From Nematostella vectensis (lineage: Eukaryota; Cnidaria; Anthozoa; Actiniaria; Edwardsiidae): a DNA stretch of 64,000 nt. The stretch spans positions 5,757,501 to 5,821,500 of the forward strand of contig NC_064043.1 of NCBI RefSeq assembly GCF_932526225.1, in the 5' to 3' direction. Below the pieces are notes generated by a model. The model was not told the origin of the DNA, made no database searches, and saw only the letters and a program-made list of their open reading frames with translations. The translations under genes and the position numbers were made by a program. Within the stretch, counting starts at the first letter, position 1. Each line of letters begins with the position of its first letter. Below are positions 34,799 to 47,300 of the stretch, one piece after another.

Positions 34799-35752
34799 CT
34801 TAAGGGTGTACTGACATCTGTTGCTAAGGAAAATTGAATATAGCATAAAAGCCTTGTAGAAAGTCATAAGGGTCTGATATTTGCCAAGTTGACCAACAAA
34901 AGTGTGCTGACTATTATGATGAAGTTACCCCGTGACTCATAATGTGACGTCATAGATACAGAAAGAAGCAAATATTTCAAGTAAAATTGCTTGAAAACAA
35001 ATATTGAATAAGTTTTATAAATCTTGAGGGATGAGTGCATTAAGCCAAGCATGCGTTTAGAAATTATTGAGTAATAGTTTTTTTATGATTTTTCAAAGGT
35101 CCTAAAATCAAGATTATTTGATATAATTTTGGTTTCTGTTAGATTAACGCTAAATCCATGCTTGACTATATGAAGGGGATTTTAATAAAAAGGAATACAG
35201 AAAAAATATTGCGTTTTTAAATCATTTTTCGACAAAAAAAAGCTTTTTTTAAGAAAACGCAGAACCGGAAGTGAAACAAAGCCCGTGTGTGCACATTTGG
35301 CCTGCTCACACACACTGATATCTCACATGATGAAATTGAAATGAAGTTTAAAAACAAATTCCAATAGTGTTTCGTGGTATTTCCACTTCAAAGGAGCGAT
35401 ATCCGCCATGTCATGATGGAAATTGAAAAAGTATTTTAAAATTCTGATACAGCGCGCGCTACTTTGAAATAAGATTTTCAGTGCATGCGCGAGCGTTTGC
35501 AACCGGTGTTTGCAGCGCGCGCAGGTAGTGAAAATTGAAAACTTTCGCTTTAAAAAGGTTGGCTTGACTTCGCTGAATCTTCGTTTTTACAAAATATGGG
35601 AAATATCATAACCCGAAAAGGCTGAGATTAACTTAAAGTCAATCTTGGGTAACTTGAAACGCATATTTTTTGTTTTGTATATGCGCGCGCTCAACGCCAC
35701 CAGCGTAGCAGCGTCGTTACTGAGCAACACTAATGTCAGTACACCCTTAAAA
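34799..35752. mobile_element. ~950-bp non-autonomous DNA element with TTAA-bounded inverted repeats
   Basis: Left end TTAAGGGTGTACTGACAT (34799 onward) is the exact reverse complement of the right end ATGTCAGTACACCCTTAA (to about 35750). Weaker symmetry continues inward (TTGCTAAG versus CTGAGCAAC). No transposase ORF lies inside. TTAA at both ends resembles a piggyBac-type target duplication. However, partial symmetry continues a few bases beyond TTAA (GTGATC versus GATTTT side), so the exact boundary is uncertain. Confidence 0.75.
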
Positions 35753-35854
35753 TCACCCAAAAGTATGATGTACTTCGGTTTTAACGTTTGTTGCATTCAC
35801 AATATAAGATTGTAAATGTAGTTGATCCTTATGTGATGTTTTGGTGATAAAAAA

Positions 35855-36189
35855 ACGCTGTGTCTACTTGCACGGCTTCCGGTAAAGGAGGAAAAAAACT
35901 AGATGCACGGCTGTCTCCAGTTCGATTTTTAGCCTAAATAACAAGTTTCTAGCTTTAAAACACTTCCACGATTATTTAGAACAGCCAAGCGACGATTTTT
36001 AGCCTGAAAAGCTATTTGCGGGTTACTCAATGCACAGCTTTTCAAGCTAAAAAACAACTCTTGGCTGTTTTTAATAATCGTAGAAAGCCAGAAACTTGTT
36101 ATTTAGGCTAAAAGTCGAGAAAATGGAAGACAGCCGTGCAGGTAGTTTTTTTCCTCCTTTACCGGAAGCCGTGCAAGTAGACACAGCGT
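35855..36189. mobile_element. Large palindromic foldback element abutting the tRNA gene
   Basis: Arms of about 135 bp run 35855-35992 and 36052-36189. The outer ends are ACGCTGTGTCTACTTGCACG and CGTGCAAGTAGACACAGCGT. Both arms are flanked by A-runs (AAAAAA on the left, AAAAAAAA on the right). The central 60 bp contains a second small palindrome (AGCCTGAAAAGCT with AGCTTTTCAAGCT). There is no coding capacity. It stops 9 bp short of the 3' end of the tRNA-Ser gene. Confidence 0.88.
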
Positions 36190-36198
36190 AAAAAAAAG

Positions 36199-36280
36199 CG
36201 TTGTCGGCAGGATTCGAACCTGCGCGGGAAGATCCCATTGGATTTCTAGTCCAACGCCTTAACCACTCGGCCACGACAAC
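36199..36280 (-). tRNA. tRNA-Ser (anticodon AGA)
   Basis: The minus strand reads as an 82-nt type II tRNA. It has acceptor stem GTTGTCG paired with CGACAAC and discriminator G. The D-arm box A is TGGCCGAGTGG, and the anticodon arm is TTGGACTAGAAATCCAA with AGA at the centre. A variable arm follows, and box B is GGTTCGAATCC. There is no intron. A run of T residues directly after the 3' end (A-run at 36191-36197 on plus) is the RNA polymerase III terminator. The sequence is close to animal tRNA-Ser(AGA) in general. A minus-strand ORF overlapping it is just the translated tRNA. Confidence 0.97.
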
Positions 36281-36842
36281 TTCGGTGGAAGTAAAGGCGA
36301 AATAAGTAATATATATACAAAATCATTTTTCCTCATATGAAAACCAACACGTCAAAGTTAATTCGACACGTGTCGGTTTTAGCACTTTTTTTTGCGCAAG
36401 AAACGTGTCTTGGCTTGATCCTGTCAAAATGAAATTCGTGCAATAGCTGCACGTATTCTCTCACGCCGTGACATCAAAAAATGACAAACATCAAACATAA
36501 ACCCAAAAGAAATTGAAATGCATTCATATGATAATATTTCGATTTCACTATGTATTCACTCAGTTCACTCTTGATTGACAAATGGAGCCAATAGCCTTGG
36601 CTTACCAATGACATATTGACAAACCGTTTTGCGGAAAACAATTGTAACCGAATCCACAGCTTTCAGTGAGACATTCACTAATCATCCGGTATCATGTTGT
36701 TGTGTTGCTGTCTTGCTGGTAGTAATAAATAGCTTTCCGTCCGTTTCAGCTGGCCCTCGCCGCAAGAACAAAGACACGCGCACGGCCAGCGCTCATGTCA
36801 GCTGTTGGATTAGCGGTGACGTCACTACCCCACCACGATAAA

Positions 36843-36847
36843 CCAAT
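36843..36847 (+). promoter_or_regulatory. CCAAT box upstream of VGLL4
   Basis: CCAAT within AACCAATCAG lies about 205 bp before the VGLL4 start codon, in an interval rich in CpG (GACGTCAC just upstream). It is a plausible proximal promoter element, inferred from position. Confidence 0.4.
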
Positions 36848-37052
36848 CAGACTCGCTCTTCCTGGTGCTCGATTTGTCCTTCATTCCTCAACATAAAAAT
36901 TCCGTCGTTATTTGTTTCTATTTATTTTGCGCTTGTGTGAAGTTTTCATCTTAGGGGTTTAACAGGGTTTTTCGTGCTTTTGAGACCTTCAGTCGCTAGT
37001 GAAGGATGTGATATCGCGTGTTTTGTAAGGGTGAAAACCTGTGATTTGCGCG

Positions 37053-39626
37053 ATGGAAACGCCACTCGACGTGCTCTCCCGAGCTGCGAGTCTCGTGAAG
37101 AATGAGCAAAAGTCAGGTACGATAATTTCCACACTGTTCCTAGCACAATCTCTCGCTGCGATTTTAAACTTGGCTACTTGCTGTTCCAAGGTCGCAAGAA
37201 GGGGTACAAATTAGAAAGGTCATTTCAGCGTAGCCATCAACCGAAGCGAGATTGCAAAATTCGAACGCTAATGATCGGGGCTTATAGGGAAAGCCATTTG
37301 AGTGCTAGGAATGAATAGAGTGTTGAGTTTATGTGTGGCGATAGCAATTGAAGGGGTTTCCAAGAGCTGTGTTGTATGTCTCCGGTCATTGCGTTGCCTA
37401 ATCATTTCGGTTACTAAGCGCTACTCGGCCATCACAGCTTTGCTATGCGTGGAATGAGAACATTTCAGCGATTATGTCAACCATGTAAATTGGTTATTCA
37501 TAAAACGCGCATAGCTCGCGTATTTGAGAGACCTCTTCGAAGCGTTAGCGTAGTACACAAGATTCGCGTAAAGGTGAGTTAGTCCCTCGCGCTATTTCAT
37601 CCCAAGACGTTCTTAAGCTTCCCAGATGTAAGCATAGTCTGTTACCATTCTAAACATAGCATTTTTAAAGTTGTTTTCGTGTCGGTAAGTGAATCGACGC
37701 GTTTAATATTTCGCTCATTACTTGCATACCAAAACAGCATTCTCAAACGCTTAGAAAAATTTTGTACGGTTAGTGAGCTAAGCTTATAACCCACGCAGCT
37801 TAAAAAAGGTATTTTACTCTACTGTGATTCCCTAGACGTTTCTGTGACAAAGTGATCACTCCAAATCACGAAAATATCGCGAGTGTTGGGTTATGGTAGT
37901 GAAGACATGACGCGCGCCTTTGGCTCAAGCGCTAACCGCATATCAGATATTTCACATTTTTGCAGCGCAAAATTGCACGCATTACTTGAACGTTTAAGAA
38001 GTTAGAATTGTCGATAGAATTTGGCGTGATTGTAGCTAAAATAAGCATGTATTGTTTATTTCGCAAACATTACGATCAATCCATTTATCGCCATCGCCTG
38101 TTTGTTGAAAATGTTATAATGGCAATCTTCTAAAAGATAACGTTTCGATTTGCGCACACAACAGAAGCGTAAATGACGTAAATGCTTGCATGATACGGTT
38201 TTGCTTATATAAGTTTTGCGCTTGGATTTCACAGATTTCGAATCAGACGAGAGTTCTTCCTTGCGTACGCCTGAAATTAGACGAAAGCGTGAAAGAAGAG
38301 AAAAAGAACTGAGTTTTGCCGAACTGAGCAGAAACCCCGTGCGAACGGCCGGAACCCAAACGTAAGTATATGTGTATATGCAAATTAATCAATAAATTAT
38401 ATTTAATTCTATGGTACAACACTTTTAGAAATAAAAAAGATACTAGCTTATAGTTTTGGAGGTTGTTTTGCGTTTTTTTCCGGGTTTACTGTTTTTGTTT
38501 TCAATGAGAATGATGACCTTGAGCTTTTGTGCGTTGAATCGTGAAGGCATGCCTGTTGTTCATCTGTAACTTTTTCCTCTTGCGGGGCATGACGCTATAA
38601 ACAATTTATGGAATTCAAAGCATTATGGAATTCTATTGCTACGGCGTAGAAAAAGGATTACTCAAGCAGTATTATTAAATCACAAAGAGCATTTTATGTT
38701 TTTCCTGCAATAATAAATAATCTAAATTAGGATGAATATAGAGAAAGGTAGGAGGGCTTCACGTCTTGATTCTAAGGGAATAAAAAAACTTCCTTTTTTA
38801 TACAAACACTATTTCTGGGGCACTTTCAGTAAAGATTCCAGGGAAACAGAGGGTGTACAGATCTTTTTTTGAATGAAACAATAGGATAATTATAGTGTTG
38901 AGATGTCTTCACCTGTTTCAAGTCATCATCCCCTTTTAAACTTTGATATACAAGGCCAAAAATATATTGAATATTTTCAAAATTTATAAGTAAATGACCA
39001 TCAGGGGCAAGGCTGTTCCCTCGATATTTTCTTAATGTTTCTGTATTGTGCCCCTTCCTCAATCCTCCTCTATACACAGTATGTACTGGCTTCCTAATAT
39101 CTACTGATTTTACTGCTTATAGTTGTGCTGATAATCAATGTACAATTTTATTATTTCTAGGTCACCTCTAAGCCCAGTCCCAAAGGCACGTGTAGACGCA
39201 GGACCACCCCCTCTTGTGTCAATCAAGCAAGAAGACATGGACCACATGCAGTCAGTATCCATGTCACCTCATAACCGCCCATCCGTCATCACGTCAACCA
39301 AAGTCATACAACACCCTGTTGGCTATCTACCTACTCAAATGTATACTTCTCATCGGACCTCTCCTCCTGGAGGGATCCATCGTAGGGAGGTTGTGGAATC
39401 TGCAGGGGTTGATCCATTTGTAGAAGAACACTTTCGAAGAAGTCTTGGAGAAGATTATATTCATGTTAGTCCTATACATAAAACAGTTGCAGGATCAGTA
39501 GATGAACACTTTGCAAAAGCCCTAGGAGAAACTTGGAGTCAAATCAATACTGGAGTCCACACACAGAAGAAAAGTAACAGTCCCTCGGCACAACGTATGC
39601 AGTCATTGGTTTCTCCTGCAAACTAA
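37053..39626 (+). CDS. VGLL4: Vestigial-like family member 4 (VGLL4), 218 aa
   Basis: Exons 37053-37116, 38235-38361 and 39161-39626 (TAA) give 657 nt in frame. The N-terminus METPLDVLSRAASLV matches the vertebrate VGLL4 start. The NRPSVIT motif is also shared. Two TONDU motifs that bind TEAD lie near the C-terminus: DPFVEEHFRRSLG (about residues 148-160) and SVDEHFAKALGETW (about 176-189). In known VGLL4 proteins these paired motifs compete with YAP for TEAD and repress Hippo target genes in the nucleus. SIKQED (about 83-88) is a sumoylation-type psi-K-x-E site. The protein is shorter than human VGLL4 (about 290 aa), mostly in the middle. ATG7 follows on the same strand. Confidence 0.95.
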
Positions 39627-40584
39627 TTAAGAGGGCAGCAAAAGACAAAACTCACGGCCCACATACATAATTTCAGAATATATACACAAGATATATTCAG
39701 AACAGTAAGAATTTGAGGACTAAAGTTTTTATTTCCACTGTGGTATGGTATGTTTACCGCGATCAAATAAGAACAAAATCATCATTGCATTTTTGAGGAA
39801 AGAATAATGAAAACTCATTCTGAGACATTCTTACCCATCAAGACATTTCATTTTGTACTATGTACATTTATTATTTTGAAGGCCTATATTACAGGGCTTA
39901 TATATTAGTTTAGCTATTGCTGGTTGCACACACTTATCTTTGATTCTCTAAAAAGTGATTTAGGTTTGTACAATTGGTTAGCCTTAAAGGCAGAGAAGAT
40001 AGGTAGAATTACATAGTAAAAGTTGTTTTGATTTTGTTATTGTAAAAAAGTATTCACATCTGGGAAGATGGCTACAAATAACAATCAATAACATTTGTAC
40101 TTAAACAATAATCGAGAGTGCTTTGTAGCTTATATAGTCCATGATAGGGACCTTAAGATTTACTCCAAAGACAGCTAGGACAATGATATTGAAGCAAATG
40201 TGTTTGCACGTTCAATACTAAACAAGGGCTAGAAACAGATGAAAATACTGTAAACTAAGGACGACATTATTCTACAATGGTAATCATTCGCTGTCAATGT
40301 TGGAGTTTTCACATCGTGGTTTGGTGGAATACAGCTGAAATATATCAGCCAAAACACATTTCTACATGCTTCTATTGAATATGCAATCCAATTCTATCAT
40401 TTACTATTGTCTAAAGCTAGCATTTATTCCAAATACCACTATGTTTTTATGTTGTGTCTTGTTGATGTTGTTAGTTTGTCTGCAAAAATTCACTAACCAC
40501 ACTAATTAAATCTAGGACTGGCATTTTATTAGCCTAGAGCTATTTATTATTGATATATGTACAAAGAATTCAGCAAAGAATCGT

Positions 40585-40590
40585 ATTAAA
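40585..40590 (+). terminator. Possible VGLL4 polyadenylation signal
   Basis: ATTAAA lies about 960 bp after the VGLL4 stop codon, at the end of an AT-rich stretch with no ORFs, consistent with a long 3'UTR. Confidence 0.35.
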
Positions 40591-40806
40591 ACAGATGTTG
40601 GTGTGCACAAGGGCATAATTACTTTTGGGTGGACAGACCCTGGATATTTTATCAATGTTATGTAGCATGGGCGTTTCCAGGGGACATGGGGGCAGGCGTG
40701 TCCCTATCTATCGAAGTGATACTTTGAAAGGAATGCATGAGAGGATACTTGCCTCGAGCTATGCCACATGTTACCAATATTGTTGCCCACCTTCTTTGGG
40801 TAGTAA

Positions 40807-40973
40807 CAGGCCTGTAGCCAGGATTTTGAGCGGGGGGTGGGGGGGGGGGGTTGTTTACCCATTTAGCGGACCGTTTTCTATTAGGTAGCTGGTCCTAGCT
40901 TGCAGTGGTACTGGATTTTCCTTCTTCAGGCGGACCTTCAAGTGGTGTGGGGTGGTCCCCGGCTACGGGCCTG
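40807..40973. mobile_element. MITE with CAGGCC-GTAGCC terminal inverted repeats, copy 1
   Basis: It starts CAGGCCTGTAGCCAGG and ends CCGGCTACGGGCCTG. The interior has a G-run, CCCATTTAGCGGACC and GCGGACCTTC. The same interior recurs at 58535-58764, so this is a dispersed family sitting in the VGLL4-ATG7 intergenic space. Confidence 0.8.
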
Positions 40974-41353
40974 TGTAAAGCCTCCTTACCATACTTATCC
41001 CCTGCTGCCTTTAGTCTCTGCAAATCTGTAAACTATGGTTGAAAAAAATTAATATGATTTTTAACAATTTTAATTCTAATAAAATTGATTTTCACATTAA
41101 AAAAAACCCAACCTGAAACCATTGGATGGTTCACTGCTTCGACTCAAAAGTTCAAATTTTCATGTTCACAGACATTTTGGATGTTTCAAAGAATGTATAT
41201 CAGAGTACTTATACATATCAATCATGTGTAAAACAAAAAAAAAACATGTTTTCCCTGTGTAGCAATGCGTATGGGCTTCCTGTGCACCCCCCGTGTATTG
41301 TCGCGGCCCAACTCTATACGCGGACGGACTCCCTGTGGTTTCACTTTCGCAAC

Positions 41354-44300
41354 ATGGCGGACCAAGATTGTAGTACCGGTGGTTCTGGGATTTTGCAGTT
41401 TGCTCCTTTCTCTAGTGCGGTAGATGCAATCTTCTGGCACAAACTAAAAGAAAAAAAGCTGGATGAGTATTATCTAAATGATGAGCCGAAACCTCTTCAG
41501 GGTTATTACGTAAATTGTGAGTACCTTTGGATTTTATTGAAACAAACAAAGGCCAAGAATGGATCGTTTTCATTTTTAACACACATACAATGGAATGTGA
41601 AGAAAAGGTCTGCACGCCCCTAGTATTCGTTAAAAGGATTTATTTCATAAACGTAATTGACTGCTGAAACAATAGGGAATAGGCTTTTGGAGAAAAAATA
41701 CATACATGGCCATCAAGTCTAAAAATATTTCATGGATTGTTGGTTTTAAGGAAAAAAAGTCCTACTACAGGAAAATAGAATACCCTGCTGGCCAGTTACA
41801 GTAAACAAAATACACTGGACAACTGAAAAGCCTTTTTTAAATCAAATGATTGATCCCTAAGAGAGAGGGGAGATTGATCATTCTAAACACTCTGACAATG
41901 TTATTGTGGATAGGCCCAATAATACGAAATGAGATTCAATTACTATTTATACAGTTTTCCCTGATTGTAACACCTACATTCAAAACAAGCTTAGCTTAAA
42001 CCTATGGCCTTAGCTTTAACCTATACTGTGACAGCTTATGGCCTTATTACAGGGGGACGTTAAAAAAAAGGAATGGCCCATTATGTTTGTGTGTAGCCTT
42101 TATATTCACCTTGAAGCAATGAAGCTTTTCCAGACTTCTGCCTAATGGTTAAGATATATTAATTTACACAAACATTATCCTGCTGTGCATATGTAGTTAA
42201 CTGCTGTTTGGTTGGATTCATAGGTGATTTACCTGGCTTACCATGCCGCATGAGTATTGACTATTGCGCCTTTGATAAGTAAGTCCATTCTGTAAACATT
42301 GTCCTGGTCTTATTTTTTGTTTTTCAGAAAGATTGCCTGATATTTAGAGTAGGGAAATATTGCAGTGCAGTCTGCTAGGGAATACCAATGACAAGTTTAG
42401 TTGGTGTTTTCAACTCTATTAACCTCAATATCATGTGTCTGATGTTGTTTGCTTTTTCATACGCATGCTAAATTGTATACCACTGACACACTCCACCATT
42501 AATAATGATTGATCATTATTTTGATGTGATCATTAGTCATGTATATTTAATTACATCTTCTATGCTCTGCTTCTGCTTTTTTCACTCTAGGAATGCTGTA
42601 CCACTAAGAGCATTTAAAACTCATGGACAGCTTGTAAACACCAACACAATAGACGCATTCCGCTCGCTTGATAAAAAGATTCTCATGGACTCTGTTGGAG
42701 AGAAGGTGAGTATTTCTTTGTACAGTAGTAGGAGCTTTTTAGTTTTTCTTATCTTTAGCCCCAGGTTAGGTAAGACAACAAATTTTTCTAAGTAAATAGC
42801 TCTTATTGAAAGTCTTTTTGGAAGGTATTTGTTATAAAGTATTTTGAGAAGATTTTTTCATCTGAATGCATCAAGTGGTTTCTGAGTGGGCCATTTGGAA
42901 ATGCATAGCCCGCTTATAAACCAATTGGAATTTTGCATATAATAAAATGTATGAGCTGTCTCCATTGGTGTTTGTTTGTCTGTTCATCTTTATTTTTTCT
43001 CACTGATCACATTTTAATACCAAGATGTGGGAGAATATCAAGTCAAAGAAAGCACTAGAAGACCCGTCCCTCTTGGGCCAGTTCATTCTACTGACATTTG
43101 CTGTAAGACGATCTTCATTGTTACTGTAAACAAGGACACTTTAATTATTTCTTCAATTTTTAAGAACTTTACAATGTTGTGATCTCGTTATATTTGGATC
43201 TTTTTTGACAGAATCTAAAGAAATATCACTTTTACTACTGGTTTGCATTCCCTGCTATCTGTGTTGATGGCAAATCACACCTAAAAAGCCCACCCCTTCC
43301 ATTGGTTGAAGTGTTTACTCAGTCACAGGCAAGTTATGATATTTAATTTTTTTATCCATTCTCCTCCCTATTTTAAGGAAATTATTATTGATTACAATTT
43401 TTTTATAGATATCTGATTTGCAATCATCCTATGAGGATTTCAGTGAGCATGGTAAAGGTAGGTATAATAGCCGGCCTTATCAAAATAACAAAATCTCGCA
43501 AGGAGGATGTCTTGACCCTCCCTTTGAATTCTGCACGGACAGTGCACACTCCCATGGGATATTTACTTTAAGCTTTTAAAAAACATGCAAATATGTTGTC
43601 ATTGTCAAAATACATTGGATCTTAAGTTCTTTTTATCACCCTAGCCTTTTTACATATTCTTTTATCTCCATCTTTACAGTATGTTCGTTTGATCAATAGA
43701 CATTGGCAGAAAAAAGAACATGGAGAGAGAAGCATTAGTATTTAAAAAAAAATGCTCATCACCCACTCCTGTGTAATGGTTCACATTTGAAAATTAAGCA
43801 GTCTGTTTTTGAGGAAACTTCGAAATAACTAATCTATGATTAAAGTCTAACCAAAGATTTAGTTACAGCTGTCTGATAGAAATTGATACTTTGCATGGAC
43901 TGTGCAAGAGCATAATCATGATGGAATGATTTGCCTTCCTTTAATATGTAGATTGGTTTATTGTGTTCAACAGCTGGAGTTGGATTTTTCTTGGTAAAAA
44001 CAAGTGGTGAAAAGGTTGAACTTGCTCATCTGCGAGATATAGACTCTAACCTCCAGGCAAGCAGAAAGGTATGGAAAAATGCAGAGAATGTGTTGAATGT
44101 ATTTGAGGGAAAGGGGATGACGGTTTTGCTGTACCAATGTGTTGCTTACTGTCACACCAGAAGCACTAAAAGCATTAACACCATATTGAAGTATTTTTGT
44201 GAATGATTGATGATGATAATGATGATGATTATGGTGGTGATGATGGTAATGATTATTATGATAAGGATGTTGATGCTGGTAGGTTACACTATTGATGGTG

Positions 44301-47300
44301 GTTATGGTAATGATGATGACTATGTTGATGGCAATGTAATGATGATGATAACAGTATATGTATATGTTGATAGTGCAATGGTAATGATGATGATTGTTGA
44401 TGGTGATGAAAATAATGATGATTTATTCCAGCTGATGGTTGGGTTTGCGGATCCTACCACACTACCCTCTAATCCTGGCTGGCCACTAAGGAATTTTCTA
44501 CTTTTCTTGGCATTTCATTGGTATGTTCTATTTATCTTCAACTGTAGATGGTAACCAATTAAACTAGAACCGTCAATCTTTATCACATGACATGATACAC
44601 AATTTAAGATCTCTGTTCAATGATTTAAGTAAAATAAAAAAAAACAGTCCATAATAAAAATTCATGTAATGGACAATTTCTCGGAAAATCACTTCATTGA
44701 ATGAATGCTTGAACTGATCAAGAAGTAGAGTGATCTGTTAAAAAAAAAACAACTGAAGACCATGCATTTGACTGTCCACACATCTTGCCTACTTTTTAAC
44801 AAACTTATCTTATTTGGAATTACATCCCTAAAAGGCAAACCTTATTATCTGATCTTTCCTTTTCATATTAGCTGACCTTTTCATTTTGATGGACCAGGCA
44901 TTCAAATTAAAATTGTTTCAATTTATTTTTTCATTTTGAAGCACTGTTATGATATTATTTTTTATGTCATCCCAGGGGCACCAAAATAGATGATTTGAAG
45001 GTACTCTGCTTTAGAGACAGGTTTCGTGGCGGACGACGGGAGATTGACCACAGTATTGTCCTGGATGTGACATTACCAGTGATAAATGAAAATGGTAGTT
45101 GAGTTTGTCCGTGTAGGAAAAAATAATAAACTTTATTAACTATATATAGTTTGTTATTTCCTGCACCAGATTTGCCTGCTAGGATTGGTGATTGTCACAC
45201 AATTGCTGTGAATTTCTCCATGGTGGAATTCTTGTTTTTATTTCTCTAAACAGCAGCACACTGTTTTGACCAAAAATAATTGCTGATGTTACTAGATGCT
45301 TTGATTACTTCTCAACTTTTTTATAATCTTTCGTTTTTTTCTAGAGTGCCCAAAGTACATTGGTTGGGAGAAAAACAAAAAGCAGAAACTTGGTCCTCGT
45401 TCAGTTGACCTCAGTGCTACAATGGATCCAGAAAAGTAAACAGTAATAATTTTCCAATGTCTATTTTCTATTCTTTTCTTTTTCTATTCTTTTTCTATTC
45501 TTATTGCTTGAGAGTGGGGAAAGAAAGGCTGATTACAAAATCTATATTTTTAGTGTTTTAGCTATATAATATCTACCACTTTATGTCTTTTACATTAAAA
45601 CAAAATGTTAGGGTGTCCTTTAAATGTAAGGAGAGGGAGCTATGATAGAAGGGGGTTCATTAGATGTACGGGCTAGGGTTAAAGAAGATAGTATGTCTTA
45701 GCCCCATCTAATGTAGACATCTGTGATTAAGCCATGTTCTTTGCTAGGTTGGCCGAGTCATCAGTTGATTTGAACCTCAAACTAATGAGATGGCGGTTAT
45801 TACCCGAGCTTGATCTGGACGTTGTGTCCAGCACACGATGCTTGTTACTTGGGGCTGGTACCCTCGGGTGTAATGTGGCTAGGTGTCTGATGGTAAGTAC
45901 TGTATTTCATGCACAGATATGTTTTCCTTTTTTTACTCTTTAAATCGTTGTTGCAGGGATGTAGTCAGGATTAGCTTAGAGGATGTTTGAACATATATTT
46001 TATGTAAAGAAAACTTTTTGTGGCCTAAGTTATAGCCCCTGGAGGCTTGGGTAAATGGTCCTCCTCCCAGGTATTTGAATGACCAAGGCCCAAAGCGGAC
46101 AGAGGGGGACTTAAAAAGCCAACAGTGAGTGTCTTGGGAGTTGCTGGCGGGTGTTGCGTTTGTCTTGTGGTCAACCGAGTGCGGCACACTTTTGCTGGGT
46201 CTGTTTGCACACAAACACAGCCAATGTAATGGGCTCATCTACATCATCTGCGTTGCGAAAAAAGACTAAATAATTCTATTGTCTAAAAACGAAAGGAACG
46301 TTACTGAGTTTATTGATAAAGGAAACGTCACAGAAGCATCAAAGAAGTTTTGTAAAGAAACGTTTTGAGACTGAAATGCATAAAAAAGAACGCAATCCCA
46401 CATGCCTTTCGTGCTAACATGCATCATAGAGCTGTCTTGCGTAAACTAACTACTCAAGCATGTTGGCTATGTGTTGGGGCTATTTGCACACCAGACCAAC
46501 TTTGGCCCAGCACTGTTGGCGGATGGTGGCGCTGTTTGTCGATGTCAATGTATTTTAAGTACATTCAATGTCGCTGTTTATGAGTACGTCTCGAGGCGGA
46601 TCGAGCGTTGCGTTACTCCGACACAAGTAGCTGCAAAGGAGACTAAAATCTGTAGTAAGTAGTAACTGTCTCTCTTTTCAGGGCTGGGGAGTGCGCACCA
46701 TCACGTTTGTTGACAACAGCACAATCTCGTACTCAAACCCAGTGCGACAGACTCTGTTTGAGTTTGATGACTGTAAAGAAGGAGGAAGGCCCAAGGCTGC
46801 AGCGGCAGCTGAGGCGCTAAAGCGGATCTTTCCAGGAGTGGTAAGTTATATTTCTCTCATGTTTGCCATCTGTTTGCACGTGGCTTAAGATGAATCAGGT
46901 TTAATGGGGCATTTCATTTAGTATTCGCAACCCATGTGTGATGGGTAGAACTGTATTAGATCTTCTTGGGCGAGTTTGAGGTCTCCCATAGAATGTGGCT
47001 AAACGGTACAATACGCGAAAATCAGTATAGAAGTTCATGTCTTTTTCGTTACAAAGTTTACAAAGAGGTTATCCTTCCTTTTAGAATTCTTCAGGTGAGA
47101 TGCTGACGATACCTATGCCAGGACATACAATGGGGCAGTCACCAGGTAAGTAAATACTGTAGCAGTCAACAGGTGATCAACAACAACAACGACAACAGCA
47201 ATAACAACAACAACAGCAGCAGCAATAACAACAACAACAGCAGCAGCAATAACAACGTGAAATTCTGCAGGTGGTAAAAATAACAAAACTTGACAAACAA

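Noticed and set aside
36071-36274. 67-aa minus ORF starting MAEWLRRWTRNPMGSS
   Set aside because: It is the translated tRNA-Ser gene and the adjacent foldback element.
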